Below the pieces are notes generated by a model that was not told the origin of the DNA, ran no database searches, and saw nothing but the letters and a program-made list of their open reading frames with translations. From positions 1 to 64,000 of the forward strand of contig NZ_JADQDC010000004.1 of NCBI RefSeq assembly GCF_015694345.1: DNA of 64,000 nt, given 5' to 3'. This DNA comes from Novosphingobium jiangmenense. Lineage in GTDB: Bacteria; Pseudomonadota; Alphaproteobacteria; Sphingomonadales; Sphingomonadaceae. Made by a program: the position numbers and the translations under genes. This document shows, piece by piece, positions 25,081 through 33,739 of the stretch (positions are counted from its first letter, which is position 1; every line of letters starts with the position of its first letter).

Positions 25081-26016
25081 TCAGACCGGCGTGGCGCCCG
25101 ATCCCCGCCCGCCGCGCAAGTGATACTCCAGCGTGCCCCGGTGCAGCACGTCGTCGACGTCGATCACGGCCATATTGGCATAAGTGAACCCGGCCCCTAG
25201 CCCGCGATAGAGCCGGTCGAAATCGCGCTCGACGGTCTGGTGGTAGAGATCCTCGAAGCTCTCGATCACGAAGTAGGTCGGCTGCAGGTCGTCGATCACG
25301 TAGTCGGTGCGCATCACCCGGTCGACATTGAGCATGATCCGGTTGGGAGACTGCCCCTCGAGCGCGAACACGGCCTCGGCGGGGCCGGACAGGATGCCCG
25401 CACCATAAACCTTGGGCTCGCCCCCTTCCATCACCAGCCCGAACTCCACCGTGTACCAATAGAGCGCGCCCAGCGACTTCAGCCGGTTGTAGCGCATCGC
25501 CTTCCACCCGGCGCGGCCATACTCCTGCATGTAATCGGCATAAGTCGGGTCGGTCAGCATCGGCACGTGGCCGAACACGTCGTGGAAGACGTCGGGCTCC
25601 TGAATGTAGTCGAACGTCTCGCGCGTGCGGATGAAGTTGCCCGCAGGGAAGCGCCGGTTGGCAAGGTGCCAGAAGAACACGTGATCGGGGATCAGCATCG
25701 GCACCGGCACGACGCTCCACCCGGTCAGCGCACCGAGTTCATCGGAAAGCCTGCCGAAATCGGGAACGCCGCCGCGACCGAGATCGAGGCGCTCCAGCCC
25801 CTGCAGGAAGGCATTGCAGGCACGCCCCGGCAGCACCTCCATCTGACGGGCGAACAATTCGTCCCAGATGGCATTCTCGTCGGCCGTGTAGCTACGCTGC
25901 GCGGGCTCCAGCCAATCCTCGCCCACCCGCTCCGGGCGCTTGAGCGGCGCGGTATAGACGCCTTCGGGCATCTCGGGCAGGCGGGTAAAGTCCGTCACTA
26001 GGCTGGCAGTGGTCAT
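25081..26016 (-). CDS. phhA: Phenylalanine 4-monooxygenase
   Basis: A 311-residue aromatic amino acid hydroxylase that makes tyrosine from phenylalanine with tetrahydropterin and O2. The non-heme iron ligands are H145 and H150 in FHDVFGHVPML and E191 in YWYTVEFGL. Length fits the single-domain bacterial enzyme. The ATG at 26014-26016 (MTTASLVTDF) is used; upstream frame has no family sequence. The gene stands alone, divergent from rpmG. Confidence 0.95.
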   Translation of the reverse strand: MTTASLVTDFTRLPEMPEGVYTAPLKRPERVGEDWLEPAQRSYTADENAIWDELFARQMEVLPGRACNAFLQGLERLDLGRGGVPDFGRLSDELGALTGWSVVPVPMLIPDHVFFWHLANRRFPAGNFIRTRETFDYIQEPDVFHDVFGHVPMLTDPTYADYMQEYGRAGWKAMRYNRLKSLGALYWYTVEFGLVMEGGEPKVYGAGILSGPAEAVFALEGQSPNRIMLNVDRVMRTDYVIDDLQPTYFVIESFEDLYHQTVERDFDRLYRGLGAGFTYANMAVIDVDDVLHRGTLEYHLRGGRGSGATPV

Positions 26017-26205
26017 CGTCTCTGCAATCTGGTTTCTTATGCAACCAGTATCACAAGCAACCCCGTCCGGCAAATCACGACACGAGTCTCTCCTCGCTTG
26101 ACTTTGCCCCGATTCTCCCCCAACGGCCCGACCCTGTGACGGCGGCGTGGAAACGCGCCGCCACATTCGTTTTCAGTTTCGCGCGCGAAAGTTCAGGATA
26201 GAGCC

Positions 26206-26373
26206 ATGGCAAAGCCCACCACCGTCAAGATCCGTCTGGTCTCGACCGCTGACACCGGCTTCTTCTACGTGACCAAGAAGAATCCCCGCAACACGACCGA
26301 GAAGATGACCTTCCGCAAGTATGACCCGGTCGTGCGCAAGCACGTCGAGTTCAAGGAAGCGAAGATCAAGTAA
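26206..26373 (+). CDS. rpmG: 50S ribosomal protein L33
   Basis: A 55-residue protein beginning [18 protein letters not shown] and containing [15 protein letters not shown], as in L33. It lacks the zinc-binding cysteines, so it is the Cys-minus form. It is followed about 100 bases later by the LolA-like gene. Confidence 0.97.
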   Translation: MAKPTTVKIRLVSTADTGFFYVTKKNPRNTTEKMTFRKYDPVVRKHVEFKEAKIK

Positions 26374-26470
26374 TCAGCGCTTTCGCGCTTTACATTCGCC
26401 TGAGCCGCCGGTCTCTTCGGAACCAGGGCGGTTCACGGCGAGTTCAACGCCGACACTGCAAGGAACGGCG

Positions 26471-27142
26471 ATGAACACGATCTACACCTCGATTCGCAAG
26501 ATGGGCCGCACGGTAACCTATTCCGCCGCGGCCCTTTCGCTTGCCCTCGCTGCGGCCACGCCCGCAATGCTTGCCGCGCCCACGGTGGCGCAGGCGCAAG
26601 CCTCCGACATCGATCGCGCCGTATCGGCGCTGCGCGGCATCACCACGCTCCGCGCCAACTTCACGCAGTCCGATCGCTCCGGCCAGAATGTCTCCGGCGT
26701 GCTGACGATGAAGCAGCCCGGCAAGATCCGCTTCCAGTACCAGAAGGGCGTGCCCCTGCTGATCGTGGGCGACGGCAAGGCGCTGACCATGATTGACTAC
26801 GAGGTCCGCCAGGTTCAGCGCTGGCCGATCGGCAACAGCCCGCTGGGCGCATTGCTCGATCCGAACAAGGACGTAGCGCGCTTCGCCAGGCAGCTGCCCA
26901 CCGGCGATCCCGGCGTGATCAGCCTGCAGGTGCGCGATCCCAAGCATCCCGAATATGGCACGATCACCATGATCTTCGTGCGCAACGGCAACGCGCCCGG
27001 CGGCCTGCAGCTCGATTCGTGGGTCGCCCTCGATTCGCAGAACAAGCGCACCACCGTCCGCCTCTCGGGCCACCAGTACGGCGTTGCAGTGCCCGACAGC
27101 ACCTTCCGCTGGACCGACCCCCGCCGCCCCGTGACGCGCTGA
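26471..27142 (+). CDS. lolA: LolA-like outer-membrane lipoprotein carrier
   Basis: A 223-residue periplasmic protein with a signal peptide (cleavage probably after AQA near residue 43). The LolA fold is suggested by LRANFTQSDRSGQNVSGVLTM and KPGKIRFQY-type sequence. Such proteins shuttle lipoproteins from LolCDE to LolB. The ATG at 26471 has AAGGAA just upstream; an upstream in-frame start would precede the signal peptide with an arginine-rich leader and is rejected. xth follows after the HigBA islet. Confidence 0.88.
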   Translation: MNTIYTSIRKMGRTVTYSAAALSLALAAATPAMLAAPTVAQAQASDIDRAVSALRGITTLRANFTQSDRSGQNVSGVLTMKQPGKIRFQYQKGVPLLIVGDGKALTMIDYEVRQVQRWPIGNSPLGALLDPNKDVARFARQLPTGDPGVISLQVRDPKHPEYGTITMIFVRNGNAPGGLQLDSWVALDSQNKRTTVRLSGHQYGVAVPDSTFRWTDPRRPVTR

Positions 27143-27166
27143 GCCTCAAAAACCTACCCTTACCTC

Positions 27167-27245
27167 GTCATCCCGGGCTTGCCCCGGGATCCCGCTTGCT
27201 GAGCGTTCGCCCAATAGCGGGACCCCGGATCAAGTCCGGGGTGAC
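27167..27245. repeat. Palindromic repeat pair (REP-like)
   Basis: Arms 27167-27195 and 27217-27245 are inverted, diverged copies bounded by GTCATCCCGG and CCGGGGTGAC. A T-run follows at 27252, so the element may also terminate lolA transcription. Confidence 0.75.
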
Positions 27246-27480
27246 GATCACTTTTTGAACAGGCGATCCTTCACCGACACCACCCATCGCCCCCAACCCT
27301 CACCTCACCCCTCAAGCGTTCACCCCTTGCGACAAGCTGCGACAAACCTGCAGGCACCGTTCATCGGGGCGCAAGCGAGCAAGGCCTAGAACGGTTTCGG
27401 CGAGGCGGTCGAGGCGGGTTTCCCCCCTGTTGCCCGGTCTCCTGGAGGCCTCCTCGCCAAGCGTGACGAACGCAAATGGA

Positions 27481-27520
27481 ACCCTCGGACCAATGCCCCC
27501 GGTCCGAGGGTTTTGTTTTC
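27481..27520 (+). terminator. Strong terminator with no obvious gene before it
   Basis: ACCCTCGGACC (27481-27491) and GGTCCGAGGGT (27501-27511) form a perfect 11-bp stem with a T-rich tail. The 235 bases before it, back to the repeat at 27245, hold no recognisable gene. It insulates the higBA promoter. Confidence 0.8.
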
Positions 27521-27546
27521 TGTTCGCTTTGGAGGCACCTTGCATT

Positions 27547-27570
27547 GTATCGCGCAACGATACGCGATAC
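27547..27570. promoter_or_regulatory. Probable HigA operator
   Basis: GTATCGCG (27547-27554) and CGCGATAC (27563-27570) form a perfect 8-bp dyad with an 8-base spacer. It ends eight bases before the higB start, the usual place for autoregulation by a toxin-antitoxin pair. Confidence 0.65.
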
Positions 27571-27578
27571 ACAGCCTC

Positions 27579-27857
27579 ATGATTATCGGATTCCGGCACA
27601 AGGGGCTTGAAGCCTTTTACAACACCGGTACGACGCGTGGCATTCAGGCTTCCCACGTGAAGAAGATCCGGAACATTCTGGGCCTGCTTGAGGTTGCCGC
27701 AGCACCAGAGGACATGAACTTGCCGTCCTTCAAGCTGCACCCGCTGAAGGGCGATCTGAAGGGCCATTGGTCTGTCTGGGTCAATGGCAACTGGCGGATA
27801 ACCTTCCGCTTTATTGGGACCGACGCCGAACTCGTCGATTATCAGGATTACCATTGA
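27579..27857 (+). CDS. higB: HigB/RelE-family mRNA interferase toxin
   Basis: A 92-residue toxin of the HigB branch. The core LHPLKGDLKGHWSVWVNGNW and ITFRF carries the Arg and Lys residues expected of a ribosome-dependent RNase. The ATG at 27579 (MIIGFRHKGLEAF) is the family start; an upstream ATG would run through the operator. It is followed four bases later by higA, in the reversed toxin-first order typical of higBA. Confidence 0.93.
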   Translation: MIIGFRHKGLEAFYNTGTTRGIQASHVKKIRNILGLLEVAAAPEDMNLPSFKLHPLKGDLKGHWSVWVNGNWRITFRFIGTDAELVDYQDYH

Positions 27858-27861
27858 GGTC

Positions 27862-28152
27862 ATGACGATGATGCACAACCCACCCCACCCCGGCGAACTG
27901 CTCCGCGATGAAGTGATCGAAGCGCTGAACTTGTCCGTGACCGAAGCCGCCAGCCGCCTCGCAATGTCGCGCGTGGCCCTCTCGCGTGTGCTGAACGGCA
28001 AGGCCGGGATCAGCCCCGATCTTGCCCTGCGGCTAGAACAAGCAGGCGCAAGCACGGCGCGGGCATGGTTGGCAATGCAGGCGAACTTCGACCTGTGGCG
28101 TGCGCGGCAGCATGAGCAGCCGGTTGTGCGGCGGTTGCAGGAAGCGGCTTAG
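27862..28152 (+). CDS. higA: HigA-family antitoxin
   Basis: A 96-residue HTH protein of the XRE type. The start HPGELLRDEVIEALNLSVTEAA and MSRVALSRVLNGKAGISPDLALRLE are diagnostic of HigA/VapI. It neutralises HigB and should bind the dyad at 27547-27570. A second in-frame ATG at 27868 is a possible start. Confidence 0.93.
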   Translation: MTMMHNPPHPGELLRDEVIEALNLSVTEAASRLAMSRVALSRVLNGKAGISPDLALRLEQAGASTARAWLAMQANFDLWRARQHEQPVVRRLQEAA

Positions 28153-28160
28153 AGCAAGGC

Positions 28161-28466
28161 ATGCCAGTCGCCAGTCCCGCTCAACCGCCCGAAACGCCTG
28201 TTGAACTTCGCCCAGAGATCAAGTCTTTCATCAAACAAGCTGCTGAGAACGTCTTTGGTGGCGACGTTGTGGTCAGGCACTACGGGACGGACAGCACGTG
28301 GCGAATCCATGTGGAAATCGAATCCTGTGCGGGTCTCGACCGCGAAGCCTTCATCGGGATCTTGCTGACACAGGCCAACCATTTCCCACATGTTGAAATT
28401 ACCAAGCGGGGGTCAAAACCTAAGGGTGATGCGAAGATTGCATACAGACAGGGTGTAATCCTCTGA
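28161..28466 (+). CDS. Small unknown protein next to higBA
   Basis: A 101-residue protein eight bases after higA, so it is probably cotranscribed. No family is recognised. It has a mixed alpha/beta pattern (ENVFGGDVVVRHYG, WRIHVEIES) and no signal peptide. It could be a third member of the toxin-antitoxin module or a passenger gene. The ribosome binding site is weak. Confidence 0.6.
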   Translation: MPVASPAQPPETPVELRPEIKSFIKQAAENVFGGDVVVRHYGTDSTWRIHVEIESCAGLDREAFIGILLTQANHFPHVEITKRGSKPKGDAKIAYRQGVIL

Positions 28467-28566
28467 CGCTACGCCCTGGCATGGTAATCGCGGTAACCTG
28501 CGCAAGGATGACCTCTTCCCCACATCCCATCTAGCAATCACCCCCCGGCAACCCTAAAGCAGCGCC

Positions 28567-29358
28567 ATGATCTCGGTTGCCACATGGAACATCAATTCGG
28601 TCCGCCTCCGGGCCGATCAGGTCGAACGCTTTCTCACGCAGGAATCGCCCGATGTGCTGTGCCTGCAGGAGATCAAGACGCCGGAGAACCTGTTCCCGCA
28701 CGATGTGTTCGAAAAGCTCGGCTACACTCACCGCGCGGTCCACGGGCAGAAGGGCTACCACGGCGTCGCCACCGTCAGCCGCATCCCGTTCCGCGATTTC
28801 AGCAAGCATGACTGGCAGGACAATGGCGAGGCGCGCCACATCGGCGTCGAACTGCTCGGCCCCGGCAACGGGCTGATCGTCGAGAACGTCTATATTCCGG
28901 CGGGCGGCGACGTTCCGGACCGTGCGGTGAACCCCAAGTTCGGCCAGAAGCTCGATTTCCTCGAGCGCATGACCCGCTGGGCCGAGAAGATCGAGCGCCC
29001 GACGCTGATCACCGGCGATTTCAACATCGCCCCGCTGGAATGCGACGTCTACGATCACAAGGCGCTGCTCAAGGTCGTCAGCCATACGCCGACCGAGGTC
29101 GAGACGCTGCAGCGTTTTGCCGATGCGCACGGCTGGGTCGATCTTGGGCGCAAGCATATCCCCGCGCCCGAGCGCAACTACTCGTGGTGGTCCTACCGCT
29201 CCTACTGGCGCGCCAAGGATCAGGGCCGTCGGCTCGACCACATGTGGGCCTCGCCCGAAGCTGCCGCGCAGACGCGCTCGCACCGCTTCGTGGAAGAGAC
29301 GCGCAAGTGGGAGCAGCCTTCGGATCACATTCCGCTGATCACCGAGCTGGATTTGTGA
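28567..29358 (+). CDS. xth: Exodeoxyribonuclease III
   Basis: A 263-residue AP endonuclease and 3'-5' exonuclease of base excision repair. Catalytic residues lie in WNINSVR (N8/N10), LQEIKT (E35), GDFNIAP (D151, N153) and SDHIPL (D253, H254). It is coupled to ribA by a four-base overlap. Confidence 0.96.
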   Translation: MISVATWNINSVRLRADQVERFLTQESPDVLCLQEIKTPENLFPHDVFEKLGYTHRAVHGQKGYHGVATVSRIPFRDFSKHDWQDNGEARHIGVELLGPGNGLIVENVYIPAGGDVPDRAVNPKFGQKLDFLERMTRWAEKIERPTLITGDFNIAPLECDVYDHKALLKVVSHTPTEVETLQRFADAHGWVDLGRKHIPAPERNYSWWSYRSYWRAKDQGRRLDHMWASPEAAAQTRSHRFVEETRKWEQPSDHIPLITELDL

Positions 29359-30419
29359 GCGATTCCCGTAACGTAGCAAAGGCGCTCGACGCGCTGCGCC
29401 ACGGTTGGGCGATCCGGGTCACTGCCGCGGACGGGGCGCTCGATCTGCTACCTGCGGAAACCGCTTATGCCCAGCCCGGCATCTACGCCGCGCGCCTGCT
29501 CATCTCCGCCGCCCGCGCCGCGACCCTCAAGCTCGCCAACCAGCGCGATGCTGCGGTGCCCGAAGCGCCGGTGATGATCCATGGCGCAGAACCGTTCAAC
29601 CTTTCAGCTGCGCGCAATCTCGCCGATCCTGCGCAGGATCTCGGCAGCCCCTTGCGCGGGCCTTTCAAGGCCGATCCGATCGAAGCGCATCATGCTGCCG
29701 TGGCGGCGATGGAGATGGCGCGGCTGGCGGGAATCCTGCCCGCGTTCCTGATCTCGACCGGCGTGGAGATCGCCGCCGAGGTTTCCGCCGAGGACCTTGC
29801 CGCGTTCAAGGACCCGCTCAACCTCACCATCCAGGCCCGCGCCCGCTTGCCGGTCCATGCCTGCGAACATGCTGAAATCGTGGCCTTCCGCGCCCGGGAT
29901 GACTTGCGCGAACACGTCGCGCTGGTGATCGGCACACAGACCAGCGAGCGCGCGCCGGTGGTGCGGCTGCACAGCGAATGCCTAACCGGCGACATCCTCG
30001 GCAGCCTCAAGTGCGATTGCGGGCCGCAACTCGATGCCGCGCTCGCCCGCATGGCCGAGGAAGCCAATGCGGGAGGCTGGGGCGTCCTGCTCTACCTGCG
30101 GCAGGAAGGGCGCGGCATCGGCCTGATCAACAAGCTGCGCGCCTACGAACTGCAGGACCAGGGCTTCGACACTGTCGATGCCAACGAGCGCCTGGGCCTG
30201 CCGAGCGAGGCGCGCGACTTTCCGGTGGCGGCGCGGATGCTCGACCTGCTGGGCGTTCGGTCGATCCGTCTGTTGACCAACAACCCACAGAAGGTGGCGA
30301 CTTTGCAGGCACTTGGGGTGGAGGTGACGGAGCGCGTTGCACACCAGCTCCCCGCCAACCCCCACAACCAGCGCTATCTCGACACCAAGCGAGACCGGAC
30401 TGGTCATTTGCTCCGCTAG
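29355..30419 (+). CDS. ribA: GTP cyclohydrolase II with N-terminal extension
   Basis: A 354-residue protein catalysing the first step of riboflavin synthesis from GTP. The C-terminal catalytic domain has zinc cysteines C209, C220 and C222 (ECLTGDILGSLKCDCG), the active-site RQEGRGIGL and RLLTNNPQK. The N-terminal 150 or so residues are not part of the core enzyme and lack clear DHBP-synthase motifs. The GTG at 29355 overlaps the xth stop codon as GTGA. It converges on the gene at 30416. Confidence 0.92.
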   Translation: MSDSRNVAKALDALRHGWAIRVTAADGALDLLPAETAYAQPGIYAARLLISAARAATLKLANQRDAAVPEAPVMIHGAEPFNLSAARNLADPAQDLGSPLRGPFKADPIEAHHAAVAAMEMARLAGILPAFLISTGVEIAAEVSAEDLAAFKDPLNLTIQARARLPVHACEHAEIVAFRARDDLREHVALVIGTQTSERAPVVRLHSECLTGDILGSLKCDCGPQLDAALARMAEEANAGGWGVLLYLRQEGRGIGLINKLRAYELQDQGFDTVDANERLGLPSEARDFPVAARMLDLLGVRSIRLLTNNPQKVATLQALGVEVTERVAHQLPANPHNQRYLDTKRDRTGHLLR

Positions 30420-30718
30420 AACGCGCGCCAGGCGATCAGCAGGATTGCGGCCGCGACGATCGCTGCGAAGAGCAGGGCATAGCCCATGTCCTTGATGGTA
30501 AATTTGTCAACGTTTTCAGACCGAAAGCGTCGGTAACCACGCTCCGCAGCGGGGTTGCTGGCAACCAGCGCGACGTCGAGCGCACTGGCTTCGGAGCGGA
30601 ACCAGTTGACCATCAATTGCCGCTCTTCGGGCGTGACATCGGGGTATGCCGAGAGGAGCGCCTCGACGTGGGCGCGGCGTGCGTCGATGGCCGACGCAAT
30701 CGTGGAAGTGTTTGACAT
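30416..30718 (-). CDS. Single-pass membrane protein, unknown
   Basis: A 100-residue protein with a charged N-terminal 75 residues and one C-terminal membrane helix (YALLFAAIVAAAILLIAW). No family is recognised. It lies 50 bases downstream of a small exported protein gene on the same strand and ends four bases inside ribA. Confidence 0.6.
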   Translation of the reverse strand: MSNTSTIASAIDARRAHVEALLSAYPDVTPEERQLMVNWFRSEASALDVALVASNPAAERGYRRFRSENVDKFTIKDMGYALLFAAIVAAAILLIAWRAF

Positions 30719-30768
30719 TGCTGTATTCCTGACAAGTTTGAACAGCGCCGAAGGGCGCGGGGCTCAGG

Positions 30769-31113
30769 TCAGGACAGTGGCGGTGCTCTTGGTGCGGGCA
30801 GCAGCGCGAGCGGCTGCGGCGCAGGGGGCGCGGTTTGCGGGGGCCAGAAACCCTCGGGCTGGACCAGTTGTGGCGCTGCCGGTTCGGGTGCGAGGATCAC
30901 CGGCGGGGGCGGTGCCATCGGAATGGCAACGCGCTGAATCTGAACGCGATTTGCCGGAGCTACTGCCGTCTCTGCCGTCGCCGCGCTGAAGGCGGAGCCG
31001 TGACGCACGGTCACGGGCGCCTCGAACGGGGCAATGGCGTGGGTCAGGACGGTGAGGGCAAGCAGCAGCGCCCAGAGCCGTCCACCCAGCTTCAGGAGCG
31101 GTGCACTCAACAT
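30769..31113 (-). CDS. Small Ala/Pro-rich exported protein, unknown
   Basis: A 114-residue protein with a signal-like hydrophobic N-terminus (MLSAPLLKLGGRLWALLLALTV) and a proline/alanine-rich remainder without a visible domain. GGAG precedes the ATG at 31111-31113. It sits 70 bases downstream of the beta-helix protein gene, probably in one transcript. Confidence 0.55.
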   Translation of the reverse strand: MLSAPLLKLGGRLWALLLALTVLTHAIAPFEAPVTVRHGSAFSAATAETAVAPANRVQIQRVAIPMAPPPPVILAPEPAAPQLVQPEGFWPPQTAPPAPQPLALLPAPRAPPLS

Positions 31114-31184
31114 TCCAACTCCAGATAGACTCTCGGAGGCAGAGGGGCAACTCCACGCCAACTCTGCCCTAACTCGGTGCAACT

Positions 31185-32180
31185 CTAGCGGGACTCGAAG
31201 CGGCTGAGGCCCGACCCGAGAGCGTTCGCGCCGAGTGCGAGTTTGTCGCCCGACCAGTCCGCGACGAAGGCCGACGAGCGACTCACACCGGGGGCAAATC
31301 GCGCGTCGTTTCCAACAACCGCAAGGCCGGTCGATGGGTGCGCCTTGCCCTCGGCGGCGATGGCGATGAAGGCGCTGTAGTTCTCTTTGTCGAGACCCTG
31401 GACGAAGACGTTGTCGGCGATGCGGCCGGTCGCTCCGGCGGGCAGGTCGATCATGTAATTGGTTGTTTTGCCGGCGGTATCGTCAAAGCTGGACTGGGTG
31501 ACCTCGACGCGGCCCGCGCGGCTCTTGACGTAGTGCCCGCCGCGTCCGGCCTCGAAGCGGCTGCGGCGGATGGTAACGCTGCCGTAGTCGCCGAAGTAGA
31601 CCGAGTGCGCACAGGCAAGGCCGCGATCGCAGCGGCCGAGGCGGGAAAAGGTCGACTTTTCAATGAGAACCGCACCCGTTGGGTCGTCGGCAGAAAGGAT
31701 GCCCTGCTCGCTGTCACGGAACCATGACTGGCGGACGGTCAGATTGCCGCGCTCGAGCCGGATGCCCGAGCCGTTGGCATCGGGCACGCGGATGTTCTGG
31801 AAGATCAGGCCTTCGACCGTGGTCGAGCGGCCGCGAGCGACGATGGCGGCCTTGCCTTCGCAGGCGGCGCCATCGAACACCGTCTGCCCCGGGACTTGCG
31901 CGACGAAGCCGACATCGCCCGCCTGCTGGACCGCGCAATCGCGGTATACGCCGGGTGCGATGCGGATGGTGCCGGTGCCCTCGCCGATGGCGTTCACGGC
32001 CTGCTGCAGCGCTTGGTAGCTGCGTCCGGTCTGGACAACGGTGTAGGGCGAGCGCTGGCCCTGGGCGAGCAGCGCGGTTGCGGGAATCGTCGCGATCACC
32101 GCGATCCCCAAGAGGAAGACGGCGAGGCGCTGGCCGCGATGGCGGCGCTCTCTGGAGGCGAACGGGTTCATCATGCGCAT
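31185..32180 (-). CDS. Secreted right-handed parallel beta-helix protein
   Basis: A 331-residue protein with an N-terminal membrane segment or signal peptide (LAVFLLGIAVIATIPATALLA) and then repeated short beta strands typical of pectate-lyase-like helices (YQALQQAVNAIGEGTGTIRIAPGVY, GLIFQNIRV, RLERGNLTVRQSWF). Such proteins are often polysaccharide lyases, epimerases or binding proteins. No catalytic motif can be assigned. Polysaccharide genes elsewhere in the window make a glycan substrate plausible. Confidence 0.75.
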   Translation of the reverse strand: MRMMNPFASRERRHRGQRLAVFLLGIAVIATIPATALLAQGQRSPYTVVQTGRSYQALQQAVNAIGEGTGTIRIAPGVYRDCAVQQAGDVGFVAQVPGQTVFDGAACEGKAAIVARGRSTTVEGLIFQNIRVPDANGSGIRLERGNLTVRQSWFRDSEQGILSADDPTGAVLIEKSTFSRLGRCDRGLACAHSVYFGDYGSVTIRRSRFEAGRGGHYVKSRAGRVEVTQSSFDDTAGKTTNYMIDLPAGATGRIADNVFVQGLDKENYSAFIAIAAEGKAHPSTGLAVVGNDARFAPGVSRSSAFVADWSGDKLALGANALGSGLSRFESR

Positions 32181-32293
32181 ATCAGGTCCCCGGCGTTTTC
32201 TTGGACCCGGGGTAGCGCGGAATGATTGACAGGCCCTTATGTTCCGGCGGGAACCGGGGCCTGCCCGAAGTTACAGGGCCAACTACTGCCAAA

Positions 32294-32599
32294 TCAGTCC
32301 TTGCTGCCCCAGGGCCACTTCCAGCCGCCGCGCGTGCGCTTTGCGGAGATCGAGAAGACCACCGCCGTGGCAACGATGAACAGGGCGAAACCAAACGTGC
32401 GCAAGCGTCCGTCGCCGCTGTCGTCGAGCCACTTCACCAGTGGCAGCAGGGCGACATAGGCACCGATGAGCGCCCAACCCTGCCAGCGGATCGGCAAGCC
32501 GGAGCCGAGGCCAAAGCGCTTGGGTGCGAACCATGCGCCGTCGTCGGCCGGGACTTCCGCCTTGGGCGGGCGGGTGGTGTAGCGAGGATCAACCATCAC
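32294..32599 (-). CDS. Small membrane protein of the SPFH operon
   Basis: A 101-residue protein with two hydrophobic segments (WALIGAYVALLPLVKWL and FGFALFIVATAVVFSIS) and a basic C-terminus. No family is recognised. It overlaps the ribbon-helix-helix gene by 11 bases and is the last member of the SPFH operon. It could form a complex with the SPFH protein. Confidence 0.7.
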   Translation of the reverse strand: MMVDPRYTTRPPKAEVPADDGAWFAPKRFGLGSGLPIRWQGWALIGAYVALLPLVKWLDDSGDGRLRTFGFALFIVATAVVFSISAKRTRGGWKWPWGSKD

Positions 32600-32801
32600 T
32601 GTTCTCCGTTTTTGCTGGCCGTCCGCGCTTGACGGGTTCGGCGGCGGCCAGCTTCACGCCGCGTCGGGTCAAGGCCTCGCGCAGCAGCACTTCGATCTGG
32701 GCGTTAGCGGAGCGCAAATCGGCCGAGGCCGTGCGCTCGATCGCGGCGAAGAGTGCCGGATCGATGCGCAGCGGGAAGGCTTTCTTCGGGCTCGGCGCCA
32801 T
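32589..32801 (-). CDS. Arc/HicB-like ribbon-helix-helix protein
   Basis: A 70-residue protein with FPLRIDPALFAAIERTA followed by two helices (ANAQIEVLLREAL), which is the ribbon-helix-helix DNA-binding pattern of Arc and HicB-type antitoxins. No toxin is adjacent. It sits between the SPFH and membrane genes and may autoregulate the operon through the dyad at 33740-33758. Confidence 0.8.
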   Translation of the reverse strand: MAPSPKKAFPLRIDPALFAAIERTASADLRSANAQIEVLLREALTRRGVKLAAAEPVKRGRPAKTENSDG

Positions 32802-32811
32802 GACTTAAGGC

Positions 32812-33720
32812 TTACTGGTAGAGCGTGCCGGCGTTGACCACCGGCTGGGCATCACGCTCACCACACAGGACGACCATGAGGTTGGAGACCATGGCGGCAC
32901 GGCGCTCGTCATCGAGTTCGACCACGTTCTTTTCAGAGAGCTGGGTCAGCGCCATCTCGACCATCGAGACTGCGCCTTCGACCAGCTTCTTGCGTGCCGA
33001 GATCACCGCCTCGGCCTGCTGCCGGCGAAGCATGGCGCCAGCAATTTCGGGCGCATAGGCGAGGTGCGTGAGGCCGCATTCGTCAACCGTGATGCCCGCC
33101 AGCACCAGCCGCGCGTTGAGTTCGGTGCGCAGTTCGGCGTTGATCTGATCATGGTGGCTGCGCAGCGTGACCTCGTGATGCTCGATATCGTCATAGGGAT
33201 AGCGCGAGCCGATCGAGCGCACTGCACTTTCGATCTGGACGAAGACGAAGGCCTTGTAGTCATCGACGTCGAACAGGGCCTGCGCGGTATCGGACACGCG
33301 CCAGACGACGTTGGCGGCGATCTCGATCGGGTTGCCGCGCAAGTCGTTGACCTTGAGCTTTTCCGACACGACGTTGTTGGCGCGGACCGAGATCTTGGTC
33401 TTGGTCATCCACGGCCAGACCCAGCGCAGACCGTGGTTGCGGTCGGTGCCGCGATAGGAGCCGAACAGGTTGATCGCGGCGGCCTGGTTGGGCTGGATCA
33501 TGTAGAAGCCCGAGGCGATGAACACGATGGCGACGGGCAGCGCCGCGATGGTGGCGATGAAGCCGGGCACTTCGTCCTCGGAGGGATTGCCGCTGGCAAA
33601 GCCGATGACCCGGATCGCGGTGAGCGCGACAAGCGCCACCATCAGGATCAACATGAGATAGCCGCTGATCGACCAGGCGCCGGTTTCGGTGCTGGCACTG
33701 TGCGTCTTCGACTCGGACAT
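32812..33720 (-). CDS. SPFH (stomatin/prohibitin) domain membrane protein
   Basis: A 302-residue protein with two N-terminal membrane segments (about 20-85). A Band 7/SPFH domain follows ([20 protein letters not shown] through [19 protein letters not shown]), with a coiled-coil-prone helix [23 protein letters not shown] proteins assemble into membrane rings and microdomains that control proteases and stress responses. It heads a three-gene operon; AAGGGG precedes the ATG. Confidence 0.9.
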   Translation of the reverse strand: MSESKTHSASTETGAWSISGYLMLILMVALVALTAIRVIGFASGNPSEDEVPGFIATIAALPVAIVFIASGFYMIQPNQAAAINLFGSYRGTDRNHGLRWVWPWMTKTKISVRANNVVSEKLKVNDLRGNPIEIAANVVWRVSDTAQALFDVDDYKAFVFVQIESAVRSIGSRYPYDDIEHHEVTLRSHHDQINAELRTELNARLVLAGITVDECGLTHLAYAPEIAGAMLRRQQAEAVISARKKLVEGAVSMVEMALTQLSEKNVVELDDERRAAMVSNLMVVLCGERDAQPVVNAGTLYQ

Positions 33721-33739
33721 CGGAGATTCCCCTTAAATC

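Noticed and set aside
27312..28055. A minus-strand open frame crossing the higBA region, with a plausible-looking C-terminus
   Set aside because: It runs antisense through higB and its operator and shows no recognised family. A decayed gene fragment at 27312-27470 cannot be excluded but is not supported.
32231..32264. GC-rich hairpin after the SPFH operon
   Set aside because: The stem is interrupted and no T-run follows on the minus strand, so it was not called a terminator.
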